In this document: piece by piece, positions 1-6,550 of the stretch
Numbering within the stretch: the stretch's first letter is position 1
Layout: each line of letters begins with the position of its first letter
Source of the DNA: an uncultured Clostridia bacterium
GTDB taxonomy: Bacteria; Bacillota_A; Clostridia; TANB77; CAG-508
Assembly: GCA_944393165.1 (NCBI GenBank)
Contig: CALXZF010000141.1
Coordinates: forward strand, 1-13,704
Length of the DNA stretch: 13,704 nt
Reading direction: 5' to 3'
The notes under the pieces: generated by a model
The model's database searches: none
Told to the model about the DNA's origin: nothing
The model's input: the letters and a program-made list of their open reading frames with translations, nothing else
Position numbers and translations under genes: made by a program

Positions 1-97
1 TGTAAGCCGCCTGAGTCGGGCAACTAAATGTTAGAAATATCTAACTGCCTTGAATTTATGCTTAGCGAGTATACATATAAGAGGAGGTGTACATATA
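1..97 (+). promoter_or_regulatory. Structured leader and RBS of rplU
   Basis: The 97 bases before the L21 start fold into a hairpin. GGCA at 19-22 pairs with TGCC at 46-49, and inside it GTTAGA at 30-35 pairs with TCTAAC at 40-45, with a 7-base bulge on the left. A strong ribosome-binding site, GAGGAGG at 81-87, lies 10 bases before the ATG. An autoregulatory leader of L21 operons is known in Firmicutes; that this is one is inferred from position and foldedness. The promoter lies outside the window. Confidence 0.45.
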
Positions 98-346
98 ATG
101 TACGCAATAATTGAAAGCTGTGGAAAGCAATACAAAGTAGCAGAAGGAGATGTAGTATTCTTTGAAAAACTAGATGTTGAAGATGGTAAAAAAGTTACAT
201 TTGACAATATAGTTTTAGTATCTGATGACAAAAAAGTAGAAGTAGGAGCTCCTTATGTTAAAGGTGTAAAAGTTGAGGGAAAGGTAGTTTCTCATGGAAA
301 AGGAAAGAAAGTTTTAGTTTACAAATATAAAGCTAAAAAGAAATAG
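98..346 (+). CDS. rplU: 50S ribosomal protein L21, cut short by an in-frame TAG
   Basis: L21 binds 23S rRNA in the large ribosomal subunit. The ORF opens with the family N-terminus MYAIIESCGKQYKV and runs 82 codons to the basic stretch YKAKKK, where TAG at 344-346 ends it. The family normally continues with an aromatic or aliphatic residue and then a QGHRQPY-type C-terminus, and exactly that follows in the same frame (see 347-517). The TAG therefore sits where a tyrosine codon is expected, one base away from TAT or TAC. The start is ATG 98, behind GAGGAGG; an upstream in-frame ATG at 50 lies in the leader and has no such site. rpmA follows, as is usual. Identification is secure; whether the TAG is real is open. 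Confidence 0.93.
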   Translation: MYAIIESCGKQYKVAEGDVVFFEKLDVEDGKKVTFDNIVLVSDDKKVEVGAPYVKGVKVEGKVVSHGKGKKVLVYKYKAKKK

Positions 347-517
347 AGAAGAAATCAGGGACATAGACAACCATATAAAAAGGTTGAAATCACAAAAATT
401 AAAACACCTGCTGAAAAAGCTGAAACAAAAGCTACTGCAAAAACAGAAACAAAATCAGCAGAAAAGAAAGCAACAGCAACAAAAACAGCTGCTAAAAAAG
501 AAACAGTAAAAGAATAA
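347..517 (+). pseudogene. rplU: C-terminal part of L21 beyond the TAG
   Basis: Directly after the TAG, in the same frame, come RRNQGHRQPYKKVEITKI and then an extension rich in Lys, Ala, Thr and Glu, ending at TAA 515-517. The QGHRQPY segment is the most recognisable part of the L21 C-terminus, so this is the rest of the same gene and not a new one. It has no start codon or ribosome-binding site of its own. The 56 codons without a further stop show that the break is recent, an error, or read through. The K/A/T/E-rich tail goes beyond the usual end of L21. Confidence 0.85.
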
Positions 518-579
518 TATTAAAATAAAAATTAAAGCTGAGATTTAATAAAAATCAAAATCGAAGGGAGTTGAGATAA

Positions 580-852
580 ATGGCTCATAAGAAAGGTCAA
601 AGTAGTGTTAAGAACGGTAGAGATAGTGAATCAAAGCGTTTAGGTCTAAAAAGAGCTGACGGACAATTAGTTCTAGCTGGAAATATTCTAGTAAGACAAA
701 GAGGAACTAAATTCTATCCAGGAACAAATGTAGGTAAAGGAAGCGATGACACTTTATATGCAAAAGTAACTGGAATAGTTAAGTTCGAAAGACTTGGTAA
801 AGATAAAAAACAAGTTAGCGTTTATCCAGAAGAGAAAGCGGTTAACGCATAA
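580..852 (+). CDS. rpmA: 50S ribosomal protein L27
   Basis: L27 lies at the peptidyl-transferase centre of the large subunit. The 90-residue protein shows the family signature MAHKKGQSS followed by [11 protein letters not shown], and later [18 protein letters not shown] site at 565-569 precedes the ATG. Many Firmicutes make L27 with a cleavable extension of about nine residues and encode the cysteine protease Prp between rplU and rpmA. Here the protein starts directly at MAHKKG and no prp-like frame lies between the two genes, so both parts of that system are missing together. It is presumably cotranscribed with rplU and ends at the terminator at 908-952. Confidence 0.97.
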   Translation: MAHKKGQSSVKNGRDSESKRLGLKRADGQLVLAGNILVRQRGTKFYPGTNVGKGSDDTLYAKVTGIVKFERLGKDKKQVSVYPEEKAVNA

Positions 853-884
853 ATAGAATTTGGTCAAAAGGGACACTCCTTTTC

Positions 885-952
885 GTCCAAGTTCTTGGAC
901 ATTTGGGACACACCTCATCTTTGTATGTTATACAAAGCAAGGTGTGTTTTTT
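885..952 (+). terminator. Rho-independent terminator after rpmA
   Basis: ACACACCT at 908-915 pairs with AGGTGTGT at 940-947. Inside it, CTTTGTAT at 919-926 pairs perfectly with ATACAAAG at 930-937. A run of T at 947-952 follows, the classic form. Just upstream, GTCCAAGTTCTTGGAC at 885-900 is a separate perfect 16-base palindrome that could form a second small hairpin. This ends the rplU-rpmA unit. Confidence 0.88.
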
Positions 953-1049
953 GTTTATGAGTAGATGATTCAATGAAAAGGTAATAGATAATGATTCATG
1001 AAATTTTAATTGAAAATACAAAAAATTAGTCTCAAAATGAATAATAGTA

Positions 1050-1078
1050 TTGCAAAAAATAAAAAGTTAGTATAAAAT
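1050..1078 (+). promoter_or_regulatory. Sigma-A-type promoter upstream of the first (AG)11 module
   Basis: TTGCAA at 1050-1055 and TAAAAT at 1073-1078 are separated by 17 bases. The same pair of hexamers at the same spacing precedes sufC (6366-6394). It would transcribe the small ORF at 1160. Apart from this the stretch 953-1159 is AT-rich and shows no gene. Confidence 0.5.
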
Positions 1079-1159
1079 GGAATTAATGTTTTGATAGAGA
1101 AAACTTAACGATATAAAAAATAACAAAATGTTACAGTAAAATATTTCAAGGAGAAACAC

Positions 1160-1225
1160 ATGAAAAAAACGAGAAAACATGAAAGCGTTGAAACACTAAG
1201 AGAGAGAGAGAGAGAGAGAGCATAA
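1160..1225 (+). CDS. Small ORF ending in an Arg-Glu repeat (module copy 1)
   Basis: A 21-codon ORF starts at ATG 1160, 8 bases after a clear AAGGAG site (1148-1153). It reads through the (AG)11 tract as alternating Arg and Glu and stops at TAA 1223-1225 just after it. A second module with the same plan lies at 13483-13554: an RBS, an ATG a whole number of codons before the tract, (AG)11, then a TAA two codons on. I recognise no family. The short peptide may be the product, or this may be the off state of a longer phase-variable protein, since one more AG unit would join the open frame at 1221-1388. The translation signals are good; the function is unknown. Confidence 0.5.
   Translation: MKKTRKHESVETLRERERERA
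1199..1220 (+). repeat. (AG)11 dinucleotide tract, copy 1
   Basis: Eleven uninterrupted AG units lie inside the small ORF at 1160. A gain or loss of one unit shifts the frame. Plus one unit joins the ATG to the open frame 1221-1388; minus one leads to a stop about a dozen codons on. Confidence 0.95.
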
Positions 1226-1388
1226 TTTTAAAGAAAAAGGCGTTGTGTGTGATATAAAAAATGTATGTGAAATAATATCAAACAATGAAGAATTAAAGAA
1301 TAAAAAAACAATGTGTCAAAAGGACAGACTTTTGTGCAGTAGAGAAAAAAAGATAACTCTACTACATGATAGCCTGTCCTTTTGGTGA
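1221..1388 (+). other. Latent reading frame after the AG tract (55 codons)
   Basis: This frame starts HNFKEKG directly after the AG tract and ends with ITLLHDSLSFW before TGA 1386-1388. It has no start of its own and is one base out of frame with ATG 1160. Its counterpart at 13550-13699 matches at both ends: HNFKE against YNLRE, and KDRL, SR, KITLL and DSLSF near the C-terminus. Several of the matching codons differ only in the third base (GAC/GAT, AGT/AGC, CTA/CTG, AGC/AGT), and one copy has a whole extra codon, as expected of protein-coding sequence. The middle has diverged. No known family recognised. Confidence 0.5.
1318..1383 (+). terminator. Hairpin closing module copy 1
   Basis: AAAAGGACAG at 1318-1327 pairs perfectly with CTGTCCTTTT at 1374-1383. 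An inner stem AGTAGAG (1338-1344) pairs with CTCTACT (1357-1363). The TTTT at the end could make it a terminator. The same two-stem plan recurs at 13628-13692 with a changed inner stem. It overlaps the end of the latent reading frame. Confidence 0.5.
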
Positions 1389-1432
1389 TAAAAACAAATA
1401 ATATTAGTAAATAAAAAAGAGGAGGAATTAAA

Positions 1433-3250
1433 TTGAAAAAAAACGAAAGAGTAGGTAATACTTTAAAAGGTAGCCAAGGAATAACCTTGCTAGCGCTTGT
1501 AATAACAATAATTGTGCTAATCATTTTAGCAGTAGTAACATACAACTTAACATTTGGAAATAGTGGAATAATAACAAGAGCAAATGAAGCAAAATATATG
1601 ACAATACTAGCACAGTTTAAAGATGAAGTAGAACTATTTAAGGCAGAGAAATTGTTGGAAAATCCAGATTTTAATGCGAATAGCTTAACTGCAGGATATA
1701 ACGAATTAAACTATGAGCCACAGCCTGAAGGAGAAACAGGGACAATATATGATGTAATACCAAGCCTGCAAGGAAGCATTTTTGACGGGAAAATGGAAGT
1801 GATAAAAGGGGAACTGTTACTTAACTCAACAGAGCTGGATGAAATAAGAGTGGCACAAACATTAAATATACAAGTAAATCCATATCTAATAGTTGACGGT
1901 GTACTACTATCAGCTAATACAAATCTAGCGTTAATGGATGAAAGTGGAACATTAGTAATACCAGATTCAGTAACAGCAATCGGAGAAGGAGCATTTGCAG
2001 ATTTATCAGGGTTAAAAACAATCATTATCCCAGGAACAGTAAAAGAGATAAGGCAAAATGCATTTAGAAATAATGCGGATTTGGAAACTGTAATATTACA
2101 AGAAGGTGTGGAGACAATTGGTATTTGTTCATTTGCTGGCTGTAACAAAATAGTAGATGTGGAATTACCAGAGAGTTTGACAAAAATTGGATCAATGGCA
2201 TTTTTTCAGTGTAGCAGTTTAAAAAGTATAGACATACCAGCCAAGGTTGAAATTATTGACAATCAAGCCTTTCAAGAATGTGTTAATTTATCTACAGTGA
2301 CATTTTTAGAAGGATTGAAACAAATTAATTATGGTGCATTTATGAGTTGCAGTAAATTAGACAACATAGTTATACCTAGTAGTGTACAATCTATAAATGC
2401 AGGAGCTTTTGCAGGATGTACTAGTTTAGCTAATATTTCAACAGAAAATAATAATTATTATGAATATGATTCAAACAGTGGATTACTAATGACAAAAGAT
2501 AAGACAGACATAATTTTTGTATCTTCAAGTGTAGTATCATCAAATGAAGTATTTGAAATACCAGAAGGAGTGACAAGTTTTAATACAACCATAAATACTT
2601 ATTATAATATAACCAAAATAATAATACCAGCTAGTTTACAAAGCATTTCACAGGCATATATATTTCCTACATCTATAAACGAAATTGAAGTAAATCCAAA
2701 TAATAATTATTATATAGTAGAAAATGATTGCTTATATACAAAAGACAAAAAAACTTTGATAGTATGTTTTACAAAGCAAGAAACAGTAGAACTGGCAGAA
2801 GGTTTGGAAACTATAGGTGCTTATTCTTTTAGATTAGCTACAAATCTAACTGATGTGGTTTTACCAGACTCGGTAACGACAATAGAAGGATTCTCATTTA
2901 CTGAAGAAAATAATAAATTAAAAAATTTAAGAATAGGCCCAAATGTAAGTTCAATATCTGCAACATTTAAAGCAGGCGTTTTCTCGGTAACGGTTAATAT
3001 AGATCAGGATAATCCTTGCTATTGTATAGAAAATAATGTATTATATAATAAAGAAAAAACAAAATTAATAACAGTATGCTACAAAATAGATGGCGAATTT
3101 ATAGTGAATAGCAATGTTACCCAGATAACAACTTATGCATTTCAATCTCAAGATCAGATGACTGAAGTGAGGTTGCCAGAAGGTTTAATGATAATTGAAG
3201 ACTTATCTTTTGCTGGCTGTAATAAATTAACATATATATATACCCAATAG
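1433..3250 (+). CDS. Pilin-like leader fused to BspA-type leucine-rich repeats
   Basis: The start is TTG 1433, seven bases after GAGGAGG (1419-1425). Residues 16-36 form the hydrophobic segment GITLLALVITIIVLIILAVV, of the type IV pilin-like N-terminal kind common in Clostridia, preceded by Lys, Arg and Gly. A coiled region of about 120 residues follows, then many BspA/TpLRR units with the pattern IPxSVxxIxxxAFxxCxxLxxI, giving 605 residues so far. Such proteins are anchored at or exported to the cell surface; a binding or adhesion role is inferred. The frame ends artificially at TAG 3248-3250, because loss of two bases in a TA run at about 3231-3242 leaves the last repeat and the C-terminus in another frame (3243-3392). 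Confidence 0.85.
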   Translation: MKKNERVGNTLKGSQGITLLALVITIIVLIILAVVTYNLTFGNSGIITRANEAKYMTILAQFKDEVELFKAEKLLENPDFNANSLTAGYNELNYEPQPEGETGTIYDVIPSLQGSIFDGKMEVIKGELLLNSTELDEIRVAQTLNIQVNPYLIVDGVLLSANTNLALMDESGTLVIPDSVTAIGEGAFADLSGLKTIIIPGTVKEIRQNAFRNNADLETVILQEGVETIGICSFAGCNKIVDVELPESLTKIGSMAFFQCSSLKSIDIPAKVEIIDNQAFQECVNLSTVTFLEGLKQINYGAFMSCSKLDNIVIPSSVQSINAGAFAGCTSLANISTENNNYYEYDSNSGLLMTKDKTDIIFVSSSVVSSNEVFEIPEGVTSFNTTINTYYNITKIIIPASLQSISQAYIFPTSINEIEVNPNNNYYIVENDCLYTKDKKTLIVCFTKQETVELAEGLETIGAYSFRLATNLTDVVLPDSVTTIEGFSFTEENNKLKNLRIGPNVSSISATFKAGVFSVTVNIDQDNPCYCIENNVLYNKEKTKLITVCYKIDGEFIVNSNVTQITTYAFQSQDQMTEVRLPEGLMIIEDLSFAGCNKLTYIYTQ

Positions 3251-3392
3251 TGTTGAAACAATAGGAATTAATTCCTTTGCAAATGCAACGAATCTACAAC
3301 AAATTCAAATCGACAAAGCGCCAGGAGAAATAGTAGGCTCTCCATGGGGAGCAATAAGAGGAGACAGAATAGTAGAGTGGTTAAGAGATTAA
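3243..3392 (+). pseudogene. Frameshifted C-terminal end of the LRR protein
   Basis: This frame continues the interrupted repeat with IPNSVETIGINSFANATNL, then the closing segment IDKAPGEIVGSPWGA and IVEWLRD, before TAA 3390-3392. The IDKxxGxIxGxPWGA form is typical of the last unit of clostridial LRR proteins. Adding one TA unit to the tract before 3243 makes a single continuous protein of about 653 residues. It has no start signal of its own. Confidence 0.85.
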
Positions 3393-3400
3393 CCACTCTA
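3373..3400. terminator. Hairpin between the LRR gene and dapB
   Basis: TAGAGTGGTTAA at 3373-3384 and TTAACCACTCTA at 3389-3400 form a perfect 12-bp stem with a GAGA loop. It overlaps the stop codon of the LRR gene and lies between two convergent genes, so it may act in both directions. The T run is weak on either side. Confidence 0.6.
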
Positions 3401-3411
3401 TTGTGTATAAC

Positions 3412-4171
3412 TTATAGTAAATCACTCATATCGTACATTCCATTTTTCTTTGTAATAATAAATTGGGCAGCTCGCAAAGCACCTTCTACATAAATATTTC
3501 TAGAATAAGCAGTATGAGTGAGCTCGATACTTTCGTTGTCACCTAAAAACAAAACGGAATGTTCGCCTACAACACTTCCGCCTCTTACAGAAGAAAAACC
3601 TATTTCATTTTTTGTTCTTGCATAAGAATTATTGGAAGCTATGTAAGCATTTTTGGAACTAACATAAGAGTTTCTACTAAAAACATACTTATACCTATTA
3701 TTACATCTTTTATTAATTCTATCTGCAATCATTAAAGCGGTTCCGGCTAGGTGCATCTAGCTTATTTCTATGATGTTTTTCAATTATTTCAATATCCATA
3801 TTATTTAGATTTTTGGCAAAATCTGCCACCATGTTTGAAAAAACATGAATACCATAGGACATATTAGAAGATTTAAAAATTGGAATAGCTGCTGAAAATT
3901 CTTTTATTCTTTTTTCTTCAATAGGACTAAAACCTGTAGTTGCGACTACAATTGGTACTAATTCTCTTACTGCATAATTGAGTGCTATAAAAGTAGAATA
4001 AGTGGAAGAAAAATCTATAATAACATCAGGTTTTTGGCTTATAGAAGAAAATAGTTTACAATTTTGCTTATCTATACTATACAGTAAATTATATTCATTG
4101 GAATTTTGTATATACTTAGAAAGTGCCATACCCATTTTTCCATTACAACCATTTAATAAAATGTTAATCAT
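3412..4171 (-). pseudogene. dapB: 4-hydroxy-tetrahydrodipicolinate reductase, frameshifted
   Basis: DapB reduces the product of DapA to tetrahydrodipicolinate with NAD(P)H. The N-terminal nucleotide-binding loop reads GCNGKMG, followed by NMSYGIHV and the catalytic EKHHRNKLDAPS. There the frame breaks: the + strand reads GGCT at 3744-3747, where removing one of the paired bases restores the family sequence DAPSGTALMIADRI. The rest contains IGFSSVRGGSVVGEH, the normal C-terminal signature, and ends at TAA (3412-3414). The repaired protein is about 252 residues, a little short because of a compact N-terminal half. ATG 4171 follows an AAAGGA site. An unusual tandem heptad insert lies at 3616-3678. 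dapA lies upstream on the same strand. Confidence 0.9.
3616..3678 (-). repeat. Three 21-bp tandem repeats inside dapB
   Basis: Three imperfect 21-base units (3658-3678, 3637-3657, 3616-3636) encode the heptads SRNSYVS, SKNAYIA and SNNSYAR. They fall just before the IGFSSVRGG signature, in a loop where related DapB proteins are shorter. The units keep the frame. An in-frame tandem duplication is the simplest origin. Confidence 0.7.
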
Positions 4172-4260
4172 TTTCTATCACTATCCTTTATAAAATTAGA
4201 ATTTACGATTAATGAGGAGTATATCTCTTAATCCAAACGCAGAAAGCATATATTAAATAA

Positions 4261-4292
4261 AAAGATATAACTATAAATTAAGTTATATCTTT
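4261..4292 (-). terminator. Terminator after the HD-domain gene
   Basis: AAAGATATAACT at 4261-4272 and AGTTATATCTTT at 4281-4292 form a perfect 12-bp stem with an 8-base loop. On the minus strand the stem runs into a T-rich stretch, so it would end transcription from the HD-domain gene before dapB. Confidence 0.65.
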
Positions 4293-4315
4293 AATATATT
4301 CTATTAATAAATATT

Positions 4316-5026
4316 CTATGCAATTCTAAAAAATATCATACTTAAGAAAATATATGCATATCTGTAAAATGTTTTTGTTTCTAATTTGCTTTGTAAATAT
4401 AAATAAGTTTCTAAGCATGCACTGTATTTATCCATGACAGTGACTATAAATGTTTCTCTATAGCGAGGCATACCAAATGTTACAGGCCACATATGCTTTA
4501 AAATAATATCTCGCTCAATATCATTTAGTTCAAAGAGCTTGCTGGCATTTTTAAAAGCAATTTGAGGATGTATAAATGCATGTAAACCAGGTAAATCAAT
4601 GTCTCTGTGCTTTTTACGCCAATCATATAAAAACAAATCATGTAGCATTGCGGCACGAGTGGCAGATATATAATCGAGCTTTAACTTCTTGCATGCTATA
4701 TATGTAAAATATGCTACTTGCATGCAATGTTTGTAACATGAAGTGTTACAATGTTGTCTGTAATTTTTCATTTGCTTGACCGTATCATTTGAAATAATAT
4801 CATCTATAATAGTAAAAAATTCTGTTAGTTGATATTTTTTATGCATCCTTGAGTGAATATCTTTATTTACATATGAATCTATTTGAGTACCAATATTTGT
4901 GTAAATATCCTCGTTTTCAATACTTTCAGTATTTTTAATTAATTTATTTTGTGAATCGTCTATTTTAACTACTTGTTTATTATGTTTTACTTTAATAAAC
5001 ATTTCTTTTAAAGAGTGTAAACTCAT
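4316..5026 (-). CDS. HD-domain metal-dependent hydrolase
   Basis: A 236-residue protein. The first 60 or so residues are polar and unassigned. From about residue 88 it carries an HD-superfamily core: H100 in HCMQVAYFTYIA, the doublet H129-D130 in AAMLHDLFLYDW, H153 in AFIHPQIA, H178 in LKHMWP and D199 in VMDKYSA, which together would bind a metal pair. The LHDLFLYDW and HMWP motifs mark a widespread clostridial subfamily of predicted phosphohydrolases; the substrate is unknown. An AAGGAG site lies before ATG 5026, and a good promoter lies at 5060-5088. It sits between dapA and dapB with its own promoter and terminator, so no role in lysine synthesis is implied. The gene ends with TAG. Confidence 0.85.
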   Translation of the reverse strand: MSLHSLKEMFIKVKHNKQVVKIDDSQNKLIKNTESIENEDIYTNIGTQIDSYVNKDIHSRMHKKYQLTEFFTIIDDIISNDTVKQMKNYRQHCNTSCYKHCMQVAYFTYIACKKLKLDYISATRAAMLHDLFLYDWRKKHRDIDLPGLHAFIHPQIAFKNASKLFELNDIERDIILKHMWPVTFGMPRYRETFIVTVMDKYSACLETYLYLQSKLETKTFYRYAYIFLSMIFFRIA

Positions 5027-5059
5027 TTTCTTCTCCTTAAAAATTTACTTTACATATTT

Positions 5060-5088
5060 ATTATAGCACGAAAACATAATAATGTGAA
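5060..5088 (-). promoter_or_regulatory. Promoter of the HD-domain gene
   Basis: On the minus strand TTCACA (5083-5088) and TATAAT (5060-5065) are spaced by 17 bases, 34 bases upstream of the start codon. Confidence 0.65.
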
Positions 5089-5262
5089 CAAATTAAGAAA
5101 GTTTTAAGAAGTTTTATTTTATGTGGAAAGTTGTGGGTAGCTTAGGGTACATTATTTACAAATATATTTTATACAAAGTAACATTTTATAAAAACATTTC
5201 GAATATGTTGGTCAAGCATTAGTTTAATAATAAGAATACTTATAAAAAAGTATGACTTGTAA

Positions 5263-6144
5263 CTAAAGGTTAAATTTGCTAATTAGCAAATCAAGTTTTT
5301 CTTTGTTTTTATCTGTTAGTTCTACAAGTGGTAAACGAGGTAAACCACAATCAAATCCTATTTTATTTACTGCGTATTTAATTGGTATAGGGTTTACTTC
5401 ACAGAATAGTGCATTAATAAGAGGGAGCGCGTATATTTGGGAAGCTGTGGCTTTTTGCCAATTACCAGTCAAATAATCCATTACCATTTCATGAACAAAT
5501 TTTGGATAAATATTTGACAATACAGAAATAACACCTAATCCGCCAAGAGAAAGAACTGGTAATATTTGGTCATCATTTCCAGAATAGATAGTAAGCTCAT
5601 CACTGCAAAGATTAGCAATTTTGGCTACTTGTGAAATATTTCCACTTGCTTCTTTCGCTGCCACAATGTTAGGAATTTTAGCTAGTTCGTAAAAAGTCTC
5701 TGGTTCTATATTTACACCTGTTCTGCTAGGAACATTGTATAGAATTATAGGTAAATGAACACTTTGGGCAATCTTCGAATAATGTGACACAAGGCCAGCT
5801 TGTGTTGTTTTATTATAGTATGGAGTTACAATAAGCAAAGCATCTATACCAACAGATTCAGCATACTTTGACATTGTAATCACATCCTTAGTGTTGTTTC
5901 CACCAGTGCCTGCAATAACAGGAACTCTGTTATTTACAATTTTTACACTAAAATCAATAACAGCTTTTTTCTCTTCTAAGCTCATTGTAGCAGATTCTCC
6001 TGTTGTGCCACAAATTACTAAGCTATCAACCCCTTCCAAAATTTGAAATTCAATTAACTTCCTTAGTTCTTCAAAATTTATTCCGTCATTAGTAAAAGGT
6101 GTAACCAATGCAGTTCCGCATCCTTTAAAAACAACATTCTTCAT
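5263..6144 (-). CDS. dapA: 4-hydroxy-tetrahydrodipicolinate synthase
   Basis: DapA condenses pyruvate with aspartate semialdehyde, the first committed step of the diaminopimelate/lysine pathway. The 293-residue protein has the usual length and the family residues: the GTTGES loop at 46-51, Y136 in LYNVPSRTGVN with R141 that holds the carboxylate, and the Schiff-base lysine K164 in VAAKEASGN. The start chosen is ATG 6144, behind an AAAGGA site. An in-frame start further upstream would add 13 residues not seen in the family. Its promoter (6195-6222) faces the suf promoter across a large palindrome. The gene ends with TAG. Confidence 0.96.
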   Translation of the reverse strand: MKNVVFKGCGTALVTPFTNDGINFEELRKLIEFQILEGVDSLVICGTTGESATMSLEEKKAVIDFSVKIVNNRVPVIAGTGGNNTKDVITMSKYAESVGIDALLIVTPYYNKTTQAGLVSHYSKIAQSVHLPIILYNVPSRTGVNIEPETFYELAKIPNIVAAKEASGNISQVAKIANLCSDELTIYSGNDDQILPVLSLGGLGVISVLSNIYPKFVHEMVMDYLTGNWQKATASQIYALPLINALFCEVNPIPIKYAVNKIGFDCGLPRLPLVELTDKNKEKLDLLISKFNL

Positions 6145-6194
6145 AATAAAATTTATTCCTTTCTTGCTTTTATGAAAAAGCATTAAATAGTTTA

Positions 6195-6222
6195 ATAATA
6201 TATATGAATAAAACTATGTAAA
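6195..6222 (-). promoter_or_regulatory. Promoter of dapA
   Basis: On the minus strand TTTACA (6217-6222) and TATTAT (6195-6200) are spaced by 16 bases. The -35 box lies two bases from the palindrome at 6225-6362. Confidence 0.6.
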
Positions 6223-6224
6223 AA

Positions 6225-6362
6225 TTCTGGGACAAGGGGACGGAGCTTTTGTCCCAATTTTGGGAAATGGGGACAGACCTGTGTACATTTTGATAAAAGA
6301 ATATATAGGTCTGTCCCTTCGTCCCATTTTTGGGACAAAAGCTCCGTCCCCTTGTCCCAGAA
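6225..6362. repeat. 138-bp REP-like palindrome between divergent promoters
   Basis: Perfect 33-base arms at 6225-6257 and 6330-6362 enclose a second stem, GGGACAGACCT (6270-6280) with AGGTCTGTCCC (6307-6317), and a 26-base AT-rich loop. The arms carry GGGACAAGGGGACGGAG and TTTTGTCCC, a wording I know from dispersed GGGAC-rich palindromes in Clostridia that resemble REP sequences mobilised by IS200-like (RAYT) transposases. No transposase lies in the window. It is far more G+C-rich than its surroundings. It could form a cruciform or, in RNA, a bidirectional terminator. Confidence 0.85.
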
Positions 6363-6365
6363 CTG

Positions 6366-6394
6366 TTGCAAATTTTTTTGAAAAATGGTAAAAT
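6366..6394 (+). promoter_or_regulatory. Promoter of the suf genes
   Basis: TTGCAA (6366-6371) and TAAAAT (6389-6394) are spaced by 17 bases and start four bases after the palindrome ends. The leader to sufC would be about 150 bases. It holds a small hairpin, GCATAC 6502-6507 with GTATGC 6517-6522, shortly before the AGGAGG at 6541. Confidence 0.6.
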
Positions 6395-6550
6395 GTATGC
6401 GGTTAAAAAACCAAATGTTTACAATCCAAATAAAACAATCCGAAAATCTATAAAATATAACTCCAAAGGGTACAAATATATAGCAGACTTTATAGAACAC
6501 AGCATACTACAAAAGGGTATGCAAAAAAGTATAAAAAAATAGGAGGAAAT

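Noticed and set aside
344..346. Genome-wide recoding of TAG as a sense codon
   Set aside because: TAG ends dapA, the HD gene, rpoZ and the Lys-rich gene at sensible family lengths, so it works as a normal stop here.
1228..1545. Minus-strand ORF of 105 codons across the AG module and the LRR start
   Set aside because: It is hydrophobic low-complexity antisense to A-rich sequence, has no ribosome-binding site and overlaps a well-supported gene start.
5235..5253. Short hairpin ATACTT/AAGTAT after dapA as its terminator
   Set aside because: Only six A/T-rich pairs; too weak to call.
6393..6542. A 49-codon ORF from ATG 6393 whose stop overlaps the AGGAGG of sufC
   Set aside because: Its ATG lies within the -10 box of the suf promoter, so that transcript would not contain it, and it has no ribosome-binding site. 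The frame opens from the palindrome. I treat the stretch as the suf leader.
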